A stretch of DNA of 64,000 nucleotides, taken from contig NZ_FSRM01000002.1 in NCBI RefSeq assembly GCF_900141745.1, positions 992,001 through 1,056,000 on the forward strand. The letters are read 5' to 3'. Shown in pieces: positions 1-8,691 of the stretch (position 1 is its first letter; every line of letters starts with the position of its first letter). The position numbers were made by a program, and so were the translations under genes. The notes below the pieces were generated by a model, which was given only the letters and a program-made list of their open reading frames with translations, made no database searches and was not told the DNA's origin. The stretch is from Paraburkholderia phenazinium. Lineage in GTDB: Bacteria > Pseudomonadota > Gammaproteobacteria > Burkholderiales > Burkholderiaceae.

Positions 1-909
1 CGGGTCTTGCGCCGCGGTCTGCGTCAGCCAGTCGCGGAAGACCGTTACAGCCTCAATCTCGCCCTTCGCTGCGCGCGGCGTGACGAGCCACCAGCCGATG
101 CGCGGATCGTCGAGTACCGCATCAGGCACTGCCTGCACCAGTGCGCCGCTCGCCAGTTGCGGAGCAATCAGGCGATGCCGGCCCATGGCAATACCTTGTC
201 CTGCGAGGGCCGCTTCCACGACGATGTTGTAGTCGTGCAGATGCACTGTCTGTGCACCGCGCAGGTCCACGCCGAAGCGGGTCCCCCATGCTTGCCATTC
301 GAAGGGCAGTTTGGCGTGTGACGCGAGCAGCGGATAGCGCACCAGGTCTTGCGGCTTGCGGGGACGGCGCGTGCCGCCGAGCAGGGTGGGAGAGCACACT
401 ACCGAGAGCCGTTCCGGCATGAGTTTGCGTGCGCGTACGTCGGCCCAGCCGCCGCGGCCGTAGCGGATGGCCAGGTCGACTTCGCCGCCGGGGACGTCGG
501 CGAGCGCGATATCGGGCCGCAATTGCAGTTCGATGCCGGGATGCGCTGCCGAAAACGCCTGCAAGCGGGGCGCGAGCCAGCGCGTGGCAAACGAAGCCAG
601 CAAGCCGACCGTTAGCTTGATCCGCGCGGTTGCAGGTGCACGCGTTTCCTCGGTGCCGCTGCGCAGGAGTTCGAATGCGGCATGCACTTTTGCAAAGTAG
701 GCCTGCCCTGCTGTGGTCAGTGCAACTGCGCGCGTGCGCCGTTCGAAGAGTGTTACTCCCAGTTCGCTCTCGAGCTTCTGGATGTGATGGCTAACCGCGC
801 TTTGCGTGACGAACAGTTCCTGCGCCGCCAGGCTGAAACTCAAGTGCCGCGCGGCGGCTTCGAAAGCACGCAGAGCGATAAGCGGCGGCAACGGTCGCGT
901 GGAAGGCAT
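1..909 (-). CDS. LysR-family transcriptional regulator, GcvA-like (3' end outside window)
   Basis: Translating the minus strand from the ATG at 907-909 gives 303 codons with no stop before the window edge, so the C-terminus is cut. Residues about 8-66 form the LysR winged HTH (SFSLAAQELFVTQSAVSHHI and the following ERRTRAVALTTAG). The rest matches the LysR substrate-binding fold, with the DLAIRYGRGGW stretch typical of GcvA-type regulators. GcvA-like proteins are activators or repressors that sense small metabolites, and their target is usually next door, here probably beyond position 1. The gene is 79 bp downstream of the kinase stop on the same strand and is not obviously part of that operon. 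The family is certain; the ligand is unknown. Confidence 0.93.
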   Translation of the reverse strand, partial: MPSTRPLPPLIALRAFEAAARHLSFSLAAQELFVTQSAVSHHIQKLESELGVTLFERRTRAVALTTAGQAYFAKVHAAFELLRSGTEETRAPATARIKLTVGLLASFATRWLAPRLQAFSAAHPGIELQLRPDIALADVPGGEVDLAIRYGRGGWADVRARKLMPERLSVVCSPTLLGGTRRPRKPQDLVRYPLLASHAKLPFEWQAWGTRFGVDLRGAQTVHLHDYNIVVEAALAGQGIAMGRHRLIAPQLASGALVQAVPDAVLDDPRIGWWLVTPRAAKGEIEAVTVFRDWLTQTAAQDP

Positions 910-988
910 GAGACTCGAAAGAGGGCGTAGGGGAGTGCGTCATGCTACGCCTCGCAACCGACCGCAAGCAAGGTGACCTGTGATTCGA

Positions 989-2380
989 TTACCGCGCCAG
1001 CACATTCCCCCTGAAACGCAGCACCATCCTGCATCCCGGCTGGTTATCGTGGATCTCCACGTCGGCGTCATGCACCCGCGCAATGGCCGCCACGAGGCTC
1101 AAACCGAGGCCGTGACCGGCCGGCGCCTGGGCTTGCTGGCTAGGACTGCGATAGAACGGCCGCAGAACGGCTTCGCGCTCGCCGGCTTCAATGCCGGGAC
1201 CTGAGTCGGCCACGTGCACGATGGGTTCGCCTGCCTCCATCCTCGTTTCGACCGAGATTGAGCCGCCGCCAGGGGTGAATTTCAGTGCGTTGTCGAGCAG
1301 GTTTTCGATTGCGCCGAATAGCAGATCGATATCGCCCCGCACCTTGACAGGCGCGGGCGCGTGCACCGACACCGTCAGACCGCGGTCGTCCGCTACCGGC
1401 TCGTACAGATCCACGACGTCGCGGATCACGGTGTCGAGCGACACATCGCCAAAGCTCGCGCGCCGGCCGTCGGCTTCGATCTCCGCGATTCGCAACAGGG
1501 CGGTAAAGCGATTGAGCACGACGTCCGATTGCACGATGGCCGCATCGACCGCGCTTTCGTAATCGTCGACGCTATTTGAGCGCCGGCGTGCACGCTCAAG
1601 CCCTGCGCGCAGATGGGTCATCGGCGTGCGCAGGTCGTGCGCGATCCCGGCACATACCCCTCTGACTTCGGCAACCAGCCGCTCGATCTCGTCGAGCATC
1701 GTGTTGACGATCTCCGCCAGGCGATCCAGATCGTGATGCGTGCCGCGGGTCGGCAAGCGCCGGTTTAGCTGCCCCGCCATAATCTCGCGCCCAGTCAGGC
1801 TGATGGCGCGGATGCGGCGATTGGACATTGCATTGAGCGCCGCGCCGCAACCCACAGCAAGGATGATCGTGAGCGTCAGACCTATGCACAGCATTTTCAG
1901 CAGCGTGTGATCGAAATAACGGATCTCATCGATCGAGTGTCCGACGACGACGCGCACGCCGCTAACGGTGGGCACGATGATGCCGCGAAAGTGTTCTGTT
2001 TCGGTGCGGTCACCCTCGCGCACGATCTGCGCGTAGTTGAACGGCTTACCGTCGTGCGCTGGCGGCAGGACGTGGATGTTACCGGCGAGCCACGTGCCGT
2101 CTGTATCGAAGACGCCATAGGGACGACTGCTTGCCACATCGCGCCGGCTCAACGCATCGATGTTCGCGATTGCCTCATCGCGGCCGATGGAATGGAACTC
2201 GGCCACCTCGCCGAGCAGGCGCTCATCGACCTCGTGCACGAGGTAACTGTGGGTCGCCCAGTAAAGCATCGCGAACAGCACGATCGCCGAGGTGATGAAC
2301 ACCGCCAGCAGCCAGCCGACGCTGCTCAGATGCATGCGTGTTCGCCGCTTACTCGCCGGCATGGAGGATATAGCCGACAT
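989..2380 (-). CDS. Sensor histidine kinase (HAMP, HisKA, HATPase_c)
   Basis: Inner-membrane two-component sensor of 463 residues. TM1 lies at about 22-42 and TM2 at about 161-183, flanking a periplasmic domain of about 115 residues. A HAMP linker follows (about 184-238), then the H box with phospho-accepting H248 (AGIAHDLRTPMTHL). The ATPase has N box N364 (IENLLDNALKF), G1 DSGPG (392-396) and G2 GHGLGL (422-427), so all catalytic boxes are intact. If the first ATG is used, it overlaps the upstream response-regulator gene by 32 bp. Later ATGs at 2362 or 2335 would shrink or remove the overlap, and none has a strong Shine-Dalgarno. The TonB receptor cluster is divergent, which suggests, but does not prove, that the pair controls it. 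Confidence 0.95.
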   Translation of the reverse strand: MSAISSMPASKRRTRMHLSSVGWLLAVFITSAIVLFAMLYWATHSYLVHEVDERLLGEVAEFHSIGRDEAIANIDALSRRDVASSRPYGVFDTDGTWLAGNIHVLPPAHDGKPFNYAQIVREGDRTETEHFRGIIVPTVSGVRVVVGHSIDEIRYFDHTLLKMLCIGLTLTIILAVGCGAALNAMSNRRIRAISLTGREIMAGQLNRRLPTRGTHHDLDRLAEIVNTMLDEIERLVAEVRGVCAGIAHDLRTPMTHLRAGLERARRRSNSVDDYESAVDAAIVQSDVVLNRFTALLRIAEIEADGRRASFGDVSLDTVIRDVVDLYEPVADDRGLTVSVHAPAPVKVRGDIDLLFGAIENLLDNALKFTPGGGSISVETRMEAGEPIVHVADSGPGIEAGEREAVLRPFYRSPSQQAQAPAGHGLGLSLVAAIARVHDADVEIHDNQPGCRMVLRFRGNVLAR

Positions 2381-3071
2381 TGCGCACCGTATGAATCATC
2401 ACCGAGAGCCGCCCGTTCAGACTGATCTTGCGGCGTAGCTGACCGATATGCATGTCGATCACGTTGGTCTGGGCGTTGAAATGGTAGTTCCACACGGACT
2501 CGAACAGCATCGCCCGCGTGACCGGTTGTCCGGCGTGCCGCATCATGAATTCGAGCAACTGGTACTCGCGCGGCTTGAGCTCGATCACCTCACCGGCACG
2601 TTCGACCTGATGCGTGCCCATATCGAGCACAAGATCGCCGACGCTCAATGCAGACGGCTCCTTGGATGACGAACGGCGGCGCAGCAGCGCATTCAGGCGT
2701 GCGGTGAGTTCGAGACTGTCGAATGGTTTGGTCAGATAGTCGTCGCCGCCGGCGCGTAGACCTCTCACACGCTCATCCACCGCGGACAGTGCACTGAGGA
2801 TCAGCACGGGCGTTTCCTTGCCGACATTGCGCAGGGTGGAGAGGATCGACAGACCGTCGATATCGGGCAGCATGCGGTCGAGCACGACCGCGTCGAAGTC
2901 GCCATCTAGCGCGCGCAGCAGGCCGGTGTGCCCGCTCGCCACGCTATCGGCCGCGAAGCCATAGTCTTCGAGTGCTGCTGCGACTTCGAGGCGCACACGC
3001 TCGTCATCTTCGACGATCAGAATCCGAGGTCTGCGCCCCGCCGGGTAAGAGGCCGATGCATCACTTTCCAA
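2349..3071 (-). CDS. OmpR/PhoB-family response regulator
   Basis: DNA-binding response regulator of 240 residues, cognate to the overlapping kinase. The receiver domain (about 16-128) has the acidic pocket D22/D23, phospho-acceptor D65 (VVLDRMLPD), S93 and K115 (LTKPF). The C-terminal winged helix (about 145-238) keeps the motif for Trans_reg_C (LKPREYQLLEFMMRHAG and RRKISL). The first ATG at 3069-3071 gives a short N-terminal tail before the receiver. The gene is divergent from the TonB-dependent receptor at 3355, and the 283-bp gap would carry both promoters. Autoregulation and control of the TonB cluster are inferences from position. Confidence 0.95.
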   Translation of the reverse strand: MESDASASYPAGRRPRILIVEDDERVRLEVAAALEDYGFAADSVASGHTGLLRALDGDFDAVVLDRMLPDIDGLSILSTLRNVGKETPVLILSALSAVDERVRGLRAGGDDYLTKPFDSLELTARLNALLRRRSSSKEPSALSVGDLVLDMGTHQVERAGEVIELKPREYQLLEFMMRHAGQPVTRAMLFESVWNYHFNAQTNVIDMHIGQLRRKISLNGRLSVMIHTVRNVGYILHAGE

Positions 3072-3245
3072 GAGAGCGTTTTTCCGATTGATCGTGTGGC
3101 ATGAAGGAGGACCGGCGCCTGGACGAAAGTGCCCATCCTAACGTGGACAAATGAATGCGTAGTGTACGGAAACTTACAAATCTAAGCGCACGTCTGCGCC
3201 GTTTTGTTTGCAGCACAGCTTGTTGGGTATCCGTAATAAGAACTT

Positions 3246-3260
3246 TAACTTCGTAAGTTA
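3246..3260. promoter_or_regulatory. Short inverted repeat in the divergent regulator/TonB-receptor promoter region
   Basis: TAACTT at 3246-3251 and AAGTTA at 3255-3260 form a perfect 6-bp inverted repeat with a CGT centre. It sits in the A+T-richer middle of the only intergenic region that can control both the two-component genes and the TonB-receptor operon, about 95 bp upstream of the receptor ATG. I infer a possible operator. No Fur box was seen by eye. Confidence 0.3.
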
Positions 3261-3354
3261 CCCATCACTCGGTATTAATGCGCTATCGATAGCATCCCGC
3301 CTTGTCTGCTCCATCGCTCCCACCGCTCTATTCAAAAACAAGGATGCATGAATC

Positions 3355-5526
3355 ATGCAACGGGTACGTTCAAAGCTCAATCAGAAGCCTCTGACGCAAT
3401 TCGTTCTCGCGACGCTCTGCGCCGCCGGAACACAGATCTCGCATGCGCAGGCAACCGGCGATCTCGGTTCGGTACAAAGCACGGCCGTGTCGTCGTCCGC
3501 TAACGGCACGCCTGCTACGACGAATGTGGAGTCGGCGCCGGCCCAGGCGCCCTCGCAGGGTTCGCTCACGACTACCGAACCGAAGTCGATCATCAGCCAG
3601 CACTATATCCAGAACAGCACGGCGCCTACGTCGAACTACAGCGACATCATTCAGATCGCGCCGAGCGTGTCGAACATCGATCCGAACGGCGCGGGGTTGA
3701 TGGAATCGCAGAGTCTCTCGATTCGCGGCTTTCAGGACGGTCAGTACAACGTGACATTCGACGGCATCCCGTTTGGCGATTCCAACGACTTCACGCACCA
3801 CTCGACGTCGTTCTTCTCGAATCAGGTGCTGGGCTCGATCAATATCGACCGTGGTCCGGGCGACGCCTCGCAGATTGGTTTCGCAACCTTCGGCGGCACG
3901 ATTGGGCTGGACTCGAAAGATCCGTCGCTCACGCCGTCGTTTTCGGTGCTGGGCTCATACGGCAGCTGGAACACGTGGACCGCCGGTGCCGAGATGAACA
4001 CGGGCGACATCCAGCAATGGGGCGATGCCCGTGCGATGGTCGGCTATACGCAAACCAATAGCGACGGCTACCTGACGGATTCTGCGCAACGTCGGGAAAA
4101 TGTCTACTTCAAGCTCGAAAAGCCGCTTGGCGACGACACGCTGGTCACCTTTTTCGCCACCTACAACAAGATCCACCAAAACGTGCCGCTTGGCGCGACC
4201 GCCCAGCAGATCCAGGATTTTGGCCCGAACTTCGGCCTGAACAACAATCCGGCGAGCCAGGCGTACTACGGCTACAACGTCGATCTTATCAATACCGACT
4301 TCGAATACATCGACGTTAAAACGAAAGTCGCCCAATGGGTGATCGATAACAAGGTGTACACATACGGCTACTACCATAACGGCTTTAACGGGCTCGATCC
4401 GAACGGTGAAACCCCCAATGGTACGAGCCTCGGACCGAACGACGTGCCGGGTCAGGAGATGAACAACAATTACCGCGCGTGGGGCGACGTCCTCACCGCC
4501 GAGCGGAAGATCGGCCCAGGCACGCTGCAGCTGGGCGCCTGGGTCACACATCAGTCCAACTTCCGCGACAACTTCAATGTGGACGACTCGCTGAACTTCG
4601 CGTTCCTGTCACAGAACTTCACGATGACCGATACGCTGCTGACGTTCGAGCCGTATCTGCAGTACGCATTGCAACTGCCGTATGGTTTGACGGTAACGCC
4701 GGGCGTGAAATACGTGTCGTTCAACCGGCAAATCGACTCGCCGATGAATCAGGGCTCGGGCACTCCGGTGGACTTCGGTCATACCTGGTCGAAGGTGTTG
4801 CCCTCGCTCACGGTACACGATCAGATTACCTCGGACTGGAGCGCGTATATCCAGTACGCGCAGGGCTTTCTGGCGCCGAACCTGAATGTGTTCTATGTGC
4901 AAAGCCCGACGGTTTCTGGCCAGCCCGATCCGGAGCAGACGGATAACTATCAGATCGGCACGACCTTCAAGACGAACCGTTTGACCGTTTCAGCGGACCT
5001 GTACTACATCAATTTCCGCAATGCCGTGACGAGCCGCACGGTGGGCGACAACACGATCTTCACCAATGCCGGTGGCGCGGTCTACAAAGGCTTCGAATCG
5101 GAAGCGACGTTCTCGCTCGGCTACGGCTTCAGCCTGTACGCCAATCTGACGTTCAACTCGGCCAAGCAGAAGAGCACCGGCGACTGGATGCCGAATGCGC
5201 CGCAACAGACCGCCGCGGCTGGCGTGCTGTATGAGCATGGTCCGCTGGCCGGCTCGCTGATCACGAAGTTTGTCGGTCACCAGTTCGGCGATACGGGCGA
5301 CACCCAGCCGATTGGCGGTTTCACCGTGACCAACCTCTCGGCCGCCTACACGATCAAGAACCTCGCGCCGTGGATGCATGACACGCGTATCGGCTTCCAG
5401 ATCGACAACCTGTTCAACCGCACCAGCATCGATGCGCTGGCAGGCTTTACCGCTGCCGACAATACCCCGCTGTACTGGACCATCCCGGGCCGTGCATTTA
5501 TCGGCACCCTGTCCACCGATTTCTAA
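3355..5526 (+). CDS. TonB-dependent outer-membrane receptor
   Basis: Outer-membrane active transporter of 723 residues. A signal peptide ends near residue 32 (TQISHAQA). The plug domain spans about 75-180, including SLSIRGFQDGQYNVTFDGIPF and RGPGDASQIGFATFGGTIGL. The 22-stranded barrel follows and ends in a terminal Phe (GTLSTDF), the usual sorting signal. Conserved late-barrel features are visible (QIDNLFNRT). The ligand cannot be read from the sequence. Neighbours are a dedicated ExbB, ExbD and TonB 12 bp downstream and a YncE-like propeller, an arrangement that recalls the adjacent yncD and yncE of E. coli. Energy comes from the proton motive force via TonB. Confidence 0.94.
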   Translation: MQRVRSKLNQKPLTQFVLATLCAAGTQISHAQATGDLGSVQSTAVSSSANGTPATTNVESAPAQAPSQGSLTTTEPKSIISQHYIQNSTAPTSNYSDIIQIAPSVSNIDPNGAGLMESQSLSIRGFQDGQYNVTFDGIPFGDSNDFTHHSTSFFSNQVLGSINIDRGPGDASQIGFATFGGTIGLDSKDPSLTPSFSVLGSYGSWNTWTAGAEMNTGDIQQWGDARAMVGYTQTNSDGYLTDSAQRRENVYFKLEKPLGDDTLVTFFATYNKIHQNVPLGATAQQIQDFGPNFGLNNNPASQAYYGYNVDLINTDFEYIDVKTKVAQWVIDNKVYTYGYYHNGFNGLDPNGETPNGTSLGPNDVPGQEMNNNYRAWGDVLTAERKIGPGTLQLGAWVTHQSNFRDNFNVDDSLNFAFLSQNFTMTDTLLTFEPYLQYALQLPYGLTVTPGVKYVSFNRQIDSPMNQGSGTPVDFGHTWSKVLPSLTVHDQITSDWSAYIQYAQGFLAPNLNVFYVQSPTVSGQPDPEQTDNYQIGTTFKTNRLTVSADLYYINFRNAVTSRTVGDNTIFTNAGGAVYKGFESEATFSLGYGFSLYANLTFNSAKQKSTGDWMPNAPQQTAAAGVLYEHGPLAGSLITKFVGHQFGDTGDTQPIGGFTVTNLSAAYTIKNLAPWMHDTRIGFQIDNLFNRTSIDALAGFTAADNTPLYWTIPGRAFIGTLSTDF

Positions 5527-5538
5527 CAGGAGCTTTCC

Positions 5539-6228
5539 ATGACCGTCGACACTCTGCTGCACCTTGCGAACAATTCGGGCGGTGTCCTCTACGTCATCGC
5601 TGCCATGCTGTTCGTTGCCCTGACGATCATTATCGAGCGCAGCTGGTTTTTACAGCGCGCTGCCGGCAATAGCCGCGCTGCGCTCGAACAGATCGACCGG
5701 CTCGACCAGTTCAATGCGACGACGCTGGGCGCCTGCGCCGAGCAGTTCCACTCGTTGCCGACGGCCACGCTATTCGCTACCGCGGCCCGTCTTGCCGGGC
5801 ACGCCTCACGTGAAGACCTCGACGCATGTCTCGAGGAAGCGATCATGCGCGAAGCACCGCGTATCGACCGCTTTCTCTGGGTGCTCGACACGGTGGTCAC
5901 TTTGGCGCCGCTGCTTGGGTTGTTCGGCACGATCGTCGGCATGTTCAACGCGTTTCAGGTGCTCTCCAATCCCGGCAACGCACCGACCCAGGTGACGGGC
6001 GGCGTCGCCGAAGCGCTGATCGCGACAGCCTCCGGGCTGTTTGTGGCGATGATCGGTCTGGTGTTTTTTAACGGCTTGCACAATCGCGTGCGGGGCGTTG
6101 TGCATCAGCTCGAGACCGTGAAGGCTGCGCTCGTCAATCGCCTGGCCGGAACGTCGCAAGAAGCCTCGAAGGCCGTGCGCGAAGCACCGCGCGCCGTGGT
6201 CGGAAAACTCGCGTCGCAGGGAGCGTGA
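5539..6228 (+). CDS. exbB: ExbB/TolQ/MotA-family proton channel subunit
   Basis: Inner-membrane protein of 229 residues that forms the proton-conducting stator complex with ExbD and powers TonB. Three hydrophobic segments are visible at about 15-35, 113-140 (VTLAPLLGLFGTIVGMFNAF, the family signature) and 155-177. A good ribosome site (CAGGAG) precedes the ATG by 7 nt, and the gene starts 12 bp after the receptor stop, so it is co-transcribed with it. Length is normal for ExbB. TolQ is less likely because no tolA/B/pal genes are nearby and a TonB gene is. Confidence 0.93.
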   Translation: MTVDTLLHLANNSGGVLYVIAAMLFVALTIIIERSWFLQRAAGNSRAALEQIDRLDQFNATTLGACAEQFHSLPTATLFATAARLAGHASREDLDACLEEAIMREAPRIDRFLWVLDTVVTLAPLLGLFGTIVGMFNAFQVLSNPGNAPTQVTGGVAEALIATASGLFVAMIGLVFFNGLHNRVRGVVHQLETVKAALVNRLAGTSQEASKAVREAPRAVVGKLASQGA

Positions 6229-6230
6229 CG

Positions 6231-6629
6231 ATGAAGTATTTCGAAGCGCGCAAGGCTCGCATCGAGATCATTCCGATGATCGACATCATGTTTTTTCTGC
6301 TGGTGTTTTTCATCATGATCACGCTGCACATGATTCCGAATGCCGGCTTGCGCACGCAGTTGCCGACGAGCAGCACGACACAGTCTTTGCCGCCGCCGAA
6401 GGTGACTGTCACGCTCGCCACCGACGGCAGCCTCTCTGTCGATGGCCGCACTTTGAGCCCTGCTGAACTGACGGCAATGCTGGCGGCGCGAGCGGATGCG
6501 GCACACACCGTGGTGACTATTGCCGGCTCGAAACAGGCGCAGATCCAGAAGCTCGTCGCGGTCATGGACGCCTGCCGTGCCGCAGGCGTCTCGCAGATCG
6601 CGCTGGCTGCGCAACCCGTGGCGAACTGA
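6231..6629 (+). CDS. exbD: ExbD/TolR-family biopolymer transport protein
   Basis: Partner of ExbB, 132 residues, with one N-terminal transmembrane helix (about 15-36) carrying the proton-binding Asp at D18 (IPMIDIMFFLLVFF) and a periplasmic domain after it. I chose the ATG at 6231 because GGGAG at 6219-6223 is correctly spaced. A GTG at 6225, which overlaps the exbB stop, would add two residues. Gene order exbB-exbD-tonB with gaps of 1-2 bp argues for translational coupling. Confidence 0.92.
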   Translation: MKYFEARKARIEIIPMIDIMFFLLVFFIMITLHMIPNAGLRTQLPTSSTTQSLPPPKVTVTLATDGSLSVDGRTLSPAELTAMLAARADAAHTVVTIAGSKQAQIQKLVAVMDACRAAGVSQIALAAQPVAN

Positions 6630-6630
6630 C

Positions 6631-7353
6631 ATGGCGACTGTCTCCGCCCCTGAGGTTGTGCGGGAACGGCCGCGTCTCGCGTCTGCTGCGGCGTTCGCAC
6701 TGCTTGCGGAAGTGTTGCTGCTTGGCGGCGGGGTTGTGCTCCTGACGCATCGCTCGCAGCCGGCACCCGAACGGCCGCCGACGTTGCTGACGCTGGCGGC
6801 GCCCGCGCCTGCTCCCGTCCCGACGCCGCAACCTGCTGCGAAACCGCTGACTCCTCCGAAGCCGGAGACGCCCCAGGTCACGCGCCCGGCTGTCCCGCCG
6901 CGTCATCTCCAGCACGTTGTGCATGTTGCGCCGCCTAAGGCCGCACCGGTTCCAGCACCGACGCCTGCGCCGGCGCCGATGCTGCCGTCCGCGACACCGA
7001 CCGAAGCTCCGCCCGCGCCGCGTCCGCCTCCGCCGGCTGCCGCACCCGCTGCGACGGCGCCGAACGCAAGCTTTGAGGGCGCGCTGCGCGCGGCGATTCA
7101 GGCGGCGCTGCGTTATCCGGAGTCGGCGCGCATGGCGGGCATGTCCGGCCGCACACGGGTCGCATTTCAGTATCGCGACGGCGTGGTGTCCGATGTAAGC
7201 GTGGTGGTATCGAGCGGCATCGGGCTGCTGGATCGTGCCGCGCTGGCTGCCGTGCGGGATGCAGCCTATCCCAAACCCGAGCCCGCATTTGTGGGCAAAA
7301 CGCTGTCCGAGCAGTTATGGGTCACCTTCAACCTCAACGACCACGATTCGTAA
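6631..7353 (+). CDS. tonB: TonB energy-transducing protein
   Basis: 240 residues from the ATG directly after the exbD stop. The layout is classic: an N-terminal membrane anchor (about 15-40), a long Pro/Ala-rich periplasmic linker (about 44-140) and a C-terminal TonB domain (about 148-240; YPESARMAGMSGRTRVAFQY, then DRAALAAVRDAAYP). It transmits ExbBD-derived force to the receptor plug. Its place inside the receptor operon suggests a TonB dedicated to this receptor. Confidence 0.93.
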   Translation: MATVSAPEVVRERPRLASAAAFALLAEVLLLGGGVVLLTHRSQPAPERPPTLLTLAAPAPAPVPTPQPAAKPLTPPKPETPQVTRPAVPPRHLQHVVHVAPPKAAPVPAPTPAPAPMLPSATPTEAPPAPRPPPPAAAPAATAPNASFEGALRAAIQAALRYPESARMAGMSGRTRVAFQYRDGVVSDVSVVVSSGIGLLDRAALAAVRDAAYPKPEPAFVGKTLSEQLWVTFNLNDHDS

Positions 7354-7416
7354 TCGTTCGTCCGGTTGGCCCTATCTGAAACAGCCATAAACAAAATCCA
7401 CTGGAGTCGACTGAAA

Positions 7417-8475
7417 GTGAAACAAGGAAACGTTCTGAAGAGCCTTCTTGCCGGCGCGCTAGCGTCAATGCTGGTAGTGGCGGGAGCCTGTGTCGCCGCG
7501 GAAAGCGCTCATACGCAGTTCGAAATAACCCAACACTACGGTCTAAGCGGCGCAGATCACTGGGATTACGTGGCATACGATCCGGTGCGCCACCATCTGT
7601 TCGTCAGTCGCGACACCCATGTACAGGTAGTCGATACGCGCACCGGCAAGCTGTCTGGAGAGATCGAGAACACCGACGGCGTGCACGGCTTCGCATTCGT
7701 ACAGGATCGCAAGCTCGGCTTCATTACCAACGGCCGGGCGAACACCATCACTGTCATCAACCTGGATACGCTGAAGGTGATCGACACGATCAAGGCGGCA
7801 GGCCCCGACCCCGACGGCATCCTGTACGTGCCGGCGCTGCAGCGGGTGTTCGTCAGCAACGGGCATGACAACAGCGTGAGCGCAATCGATGTGGCCAGCC
7901 GCAAGGTGGTCGCGACCATGCCGGTGGGCGGCAAACCGGAGGCGCTCGCCGCGGATAACCACGGGCACGTCTTCGTCAACGTCGAGGACAAAGGCGAGAT
8001 CGTCGAGATGGACGGCAACGCTGGCGCAGTGCTTACGCACTGGTCCATCGCGCCGTGCGAGGAACCGACCGGGCTCACCATCGACACCACGCAGGAGCGC
8101 CTGTTCACCGTTTGCGCCAACCAGCGCATGATGGTGATCGACTCGACCACAGGCCGTCACGTGACGGAAGTGCCGATTGGCGGTCACCCCGACACCGCCG
8201 CATTCGATCCCGCCTTGAAGCTGGCGTTCAGCTCGAATGGCGCGGACGGCACGCTGACGATCGTTCACGAGGACGATGCCGATCACTATACGGTGGTGCA
8301 AAACGTTCAGACGCTGGAAGGCGCAAAGACGATGGCCCTCGACGCCAAGGCTCATCGCGTGTATCTGGTGTCGTCTAAATTCGGCCCTGCGGAGGCGGCG
8401 ACGGCAGACAATCCCCATCCTCGTCCTGCGGTGATTCCGGGGACGTTCGAAGTGTTGGTGGCGCAGCGTAAGTAG
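7417..8475 (+). CDS. YncE-like YVTN beta-propeller periplasmic protein
   Basis: The protein has a Sec signal peptide (VLKSLLAGALASMLVVAGACVAAES) and then repeating beta-propeller blades with YVTN-like cores (LFVSRDTHVQVVDTRTGKL, VFVSNGHDNSVSAIDVAS, LFTVCANQRMMVIDSTTG). I prefer the GTG at 7417, preceded by GGAG with a 10-nt spacer, because the signal peptide begins there. A TTG at 7366 would add 17 residues that do not look like a signal peptide. YncE-type propellers are periplasmic and their role is poorly known. Position after tonB places it in the uptake operon, perhaps as a ligand-binding or accessory factor (inference). Confidence 0.85.
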   Translation: MKQGNVLKSLLAGALASMLVVAGACVAAESAHTQFEITQHYGLSGADHWDYVAYDPVRHHLFVSRDTHVQVVDTRTGKLSGEIENTDGVHGFAFVQDRKLGFITNGRANTITVINLDTLKVIDTIKAAGPDPDGILYVPALQRVFVSNGHDNSVSAIDVASRKVVATMPVGGKPEALAADNHGHVFVNVEDKGEIVEMDGNAGAVLTHWSIAPCEEPTGLTIDTTQERLFTVCANQRMMVIDSTTGRHVTEVPIGGHPDTAAFDPALKLAFSSNGADGTLTIVHEDDADHYTVVQNVQTLEGAKTMALDAKAHRVYLVSSKFGPAEAATADNPHPRPAVIPGTFEVLVAQRK

Positions 8476-8483
8476 TGGCTGAA

Positions 8484-8511
8484 GACCGCCGGGCAGCCTC
8501 GCCCGGCGGTC
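8484..8511 (+). terminator. Strong hairpin after the TonB/propeller operon
   Basis: GACCGCCGGGC (8484-8494) pairs perfectly with GCCCGGCGGTC (8501-8511) around a 6-nt loop, starting 9 nt after the stop codon. The 11-bp GC-rich stem lacks a T tract, so it may be a Rho-assisted terminator or an mRNA 3' end stabiliser. Confidence 0.6.
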
Positions 8512-8691
8512 GTAGTCGTCTGGGGGCGCACCTCATTCGACAACCTGGCGTGCAACGCGGGGCGCGATACATGACGCGAACCCGTCGCGCAGACGCCCCC
8601 ATGCCGGATATCATAGTGATCTTCGCCCGACATTCCCGTCAGGCTCACGATCAGGGTGGCCCGTCTGGCGCTGCCCGAAGCGAAGTCATCT

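Noticed and set aside
3072..3354. Possible Fur box upstream of the TonB-dependent receptor
   Set aside because: No stretch approaching the GATAATGATAATCATTATC consensus was found, so iron regulation is not claimed.
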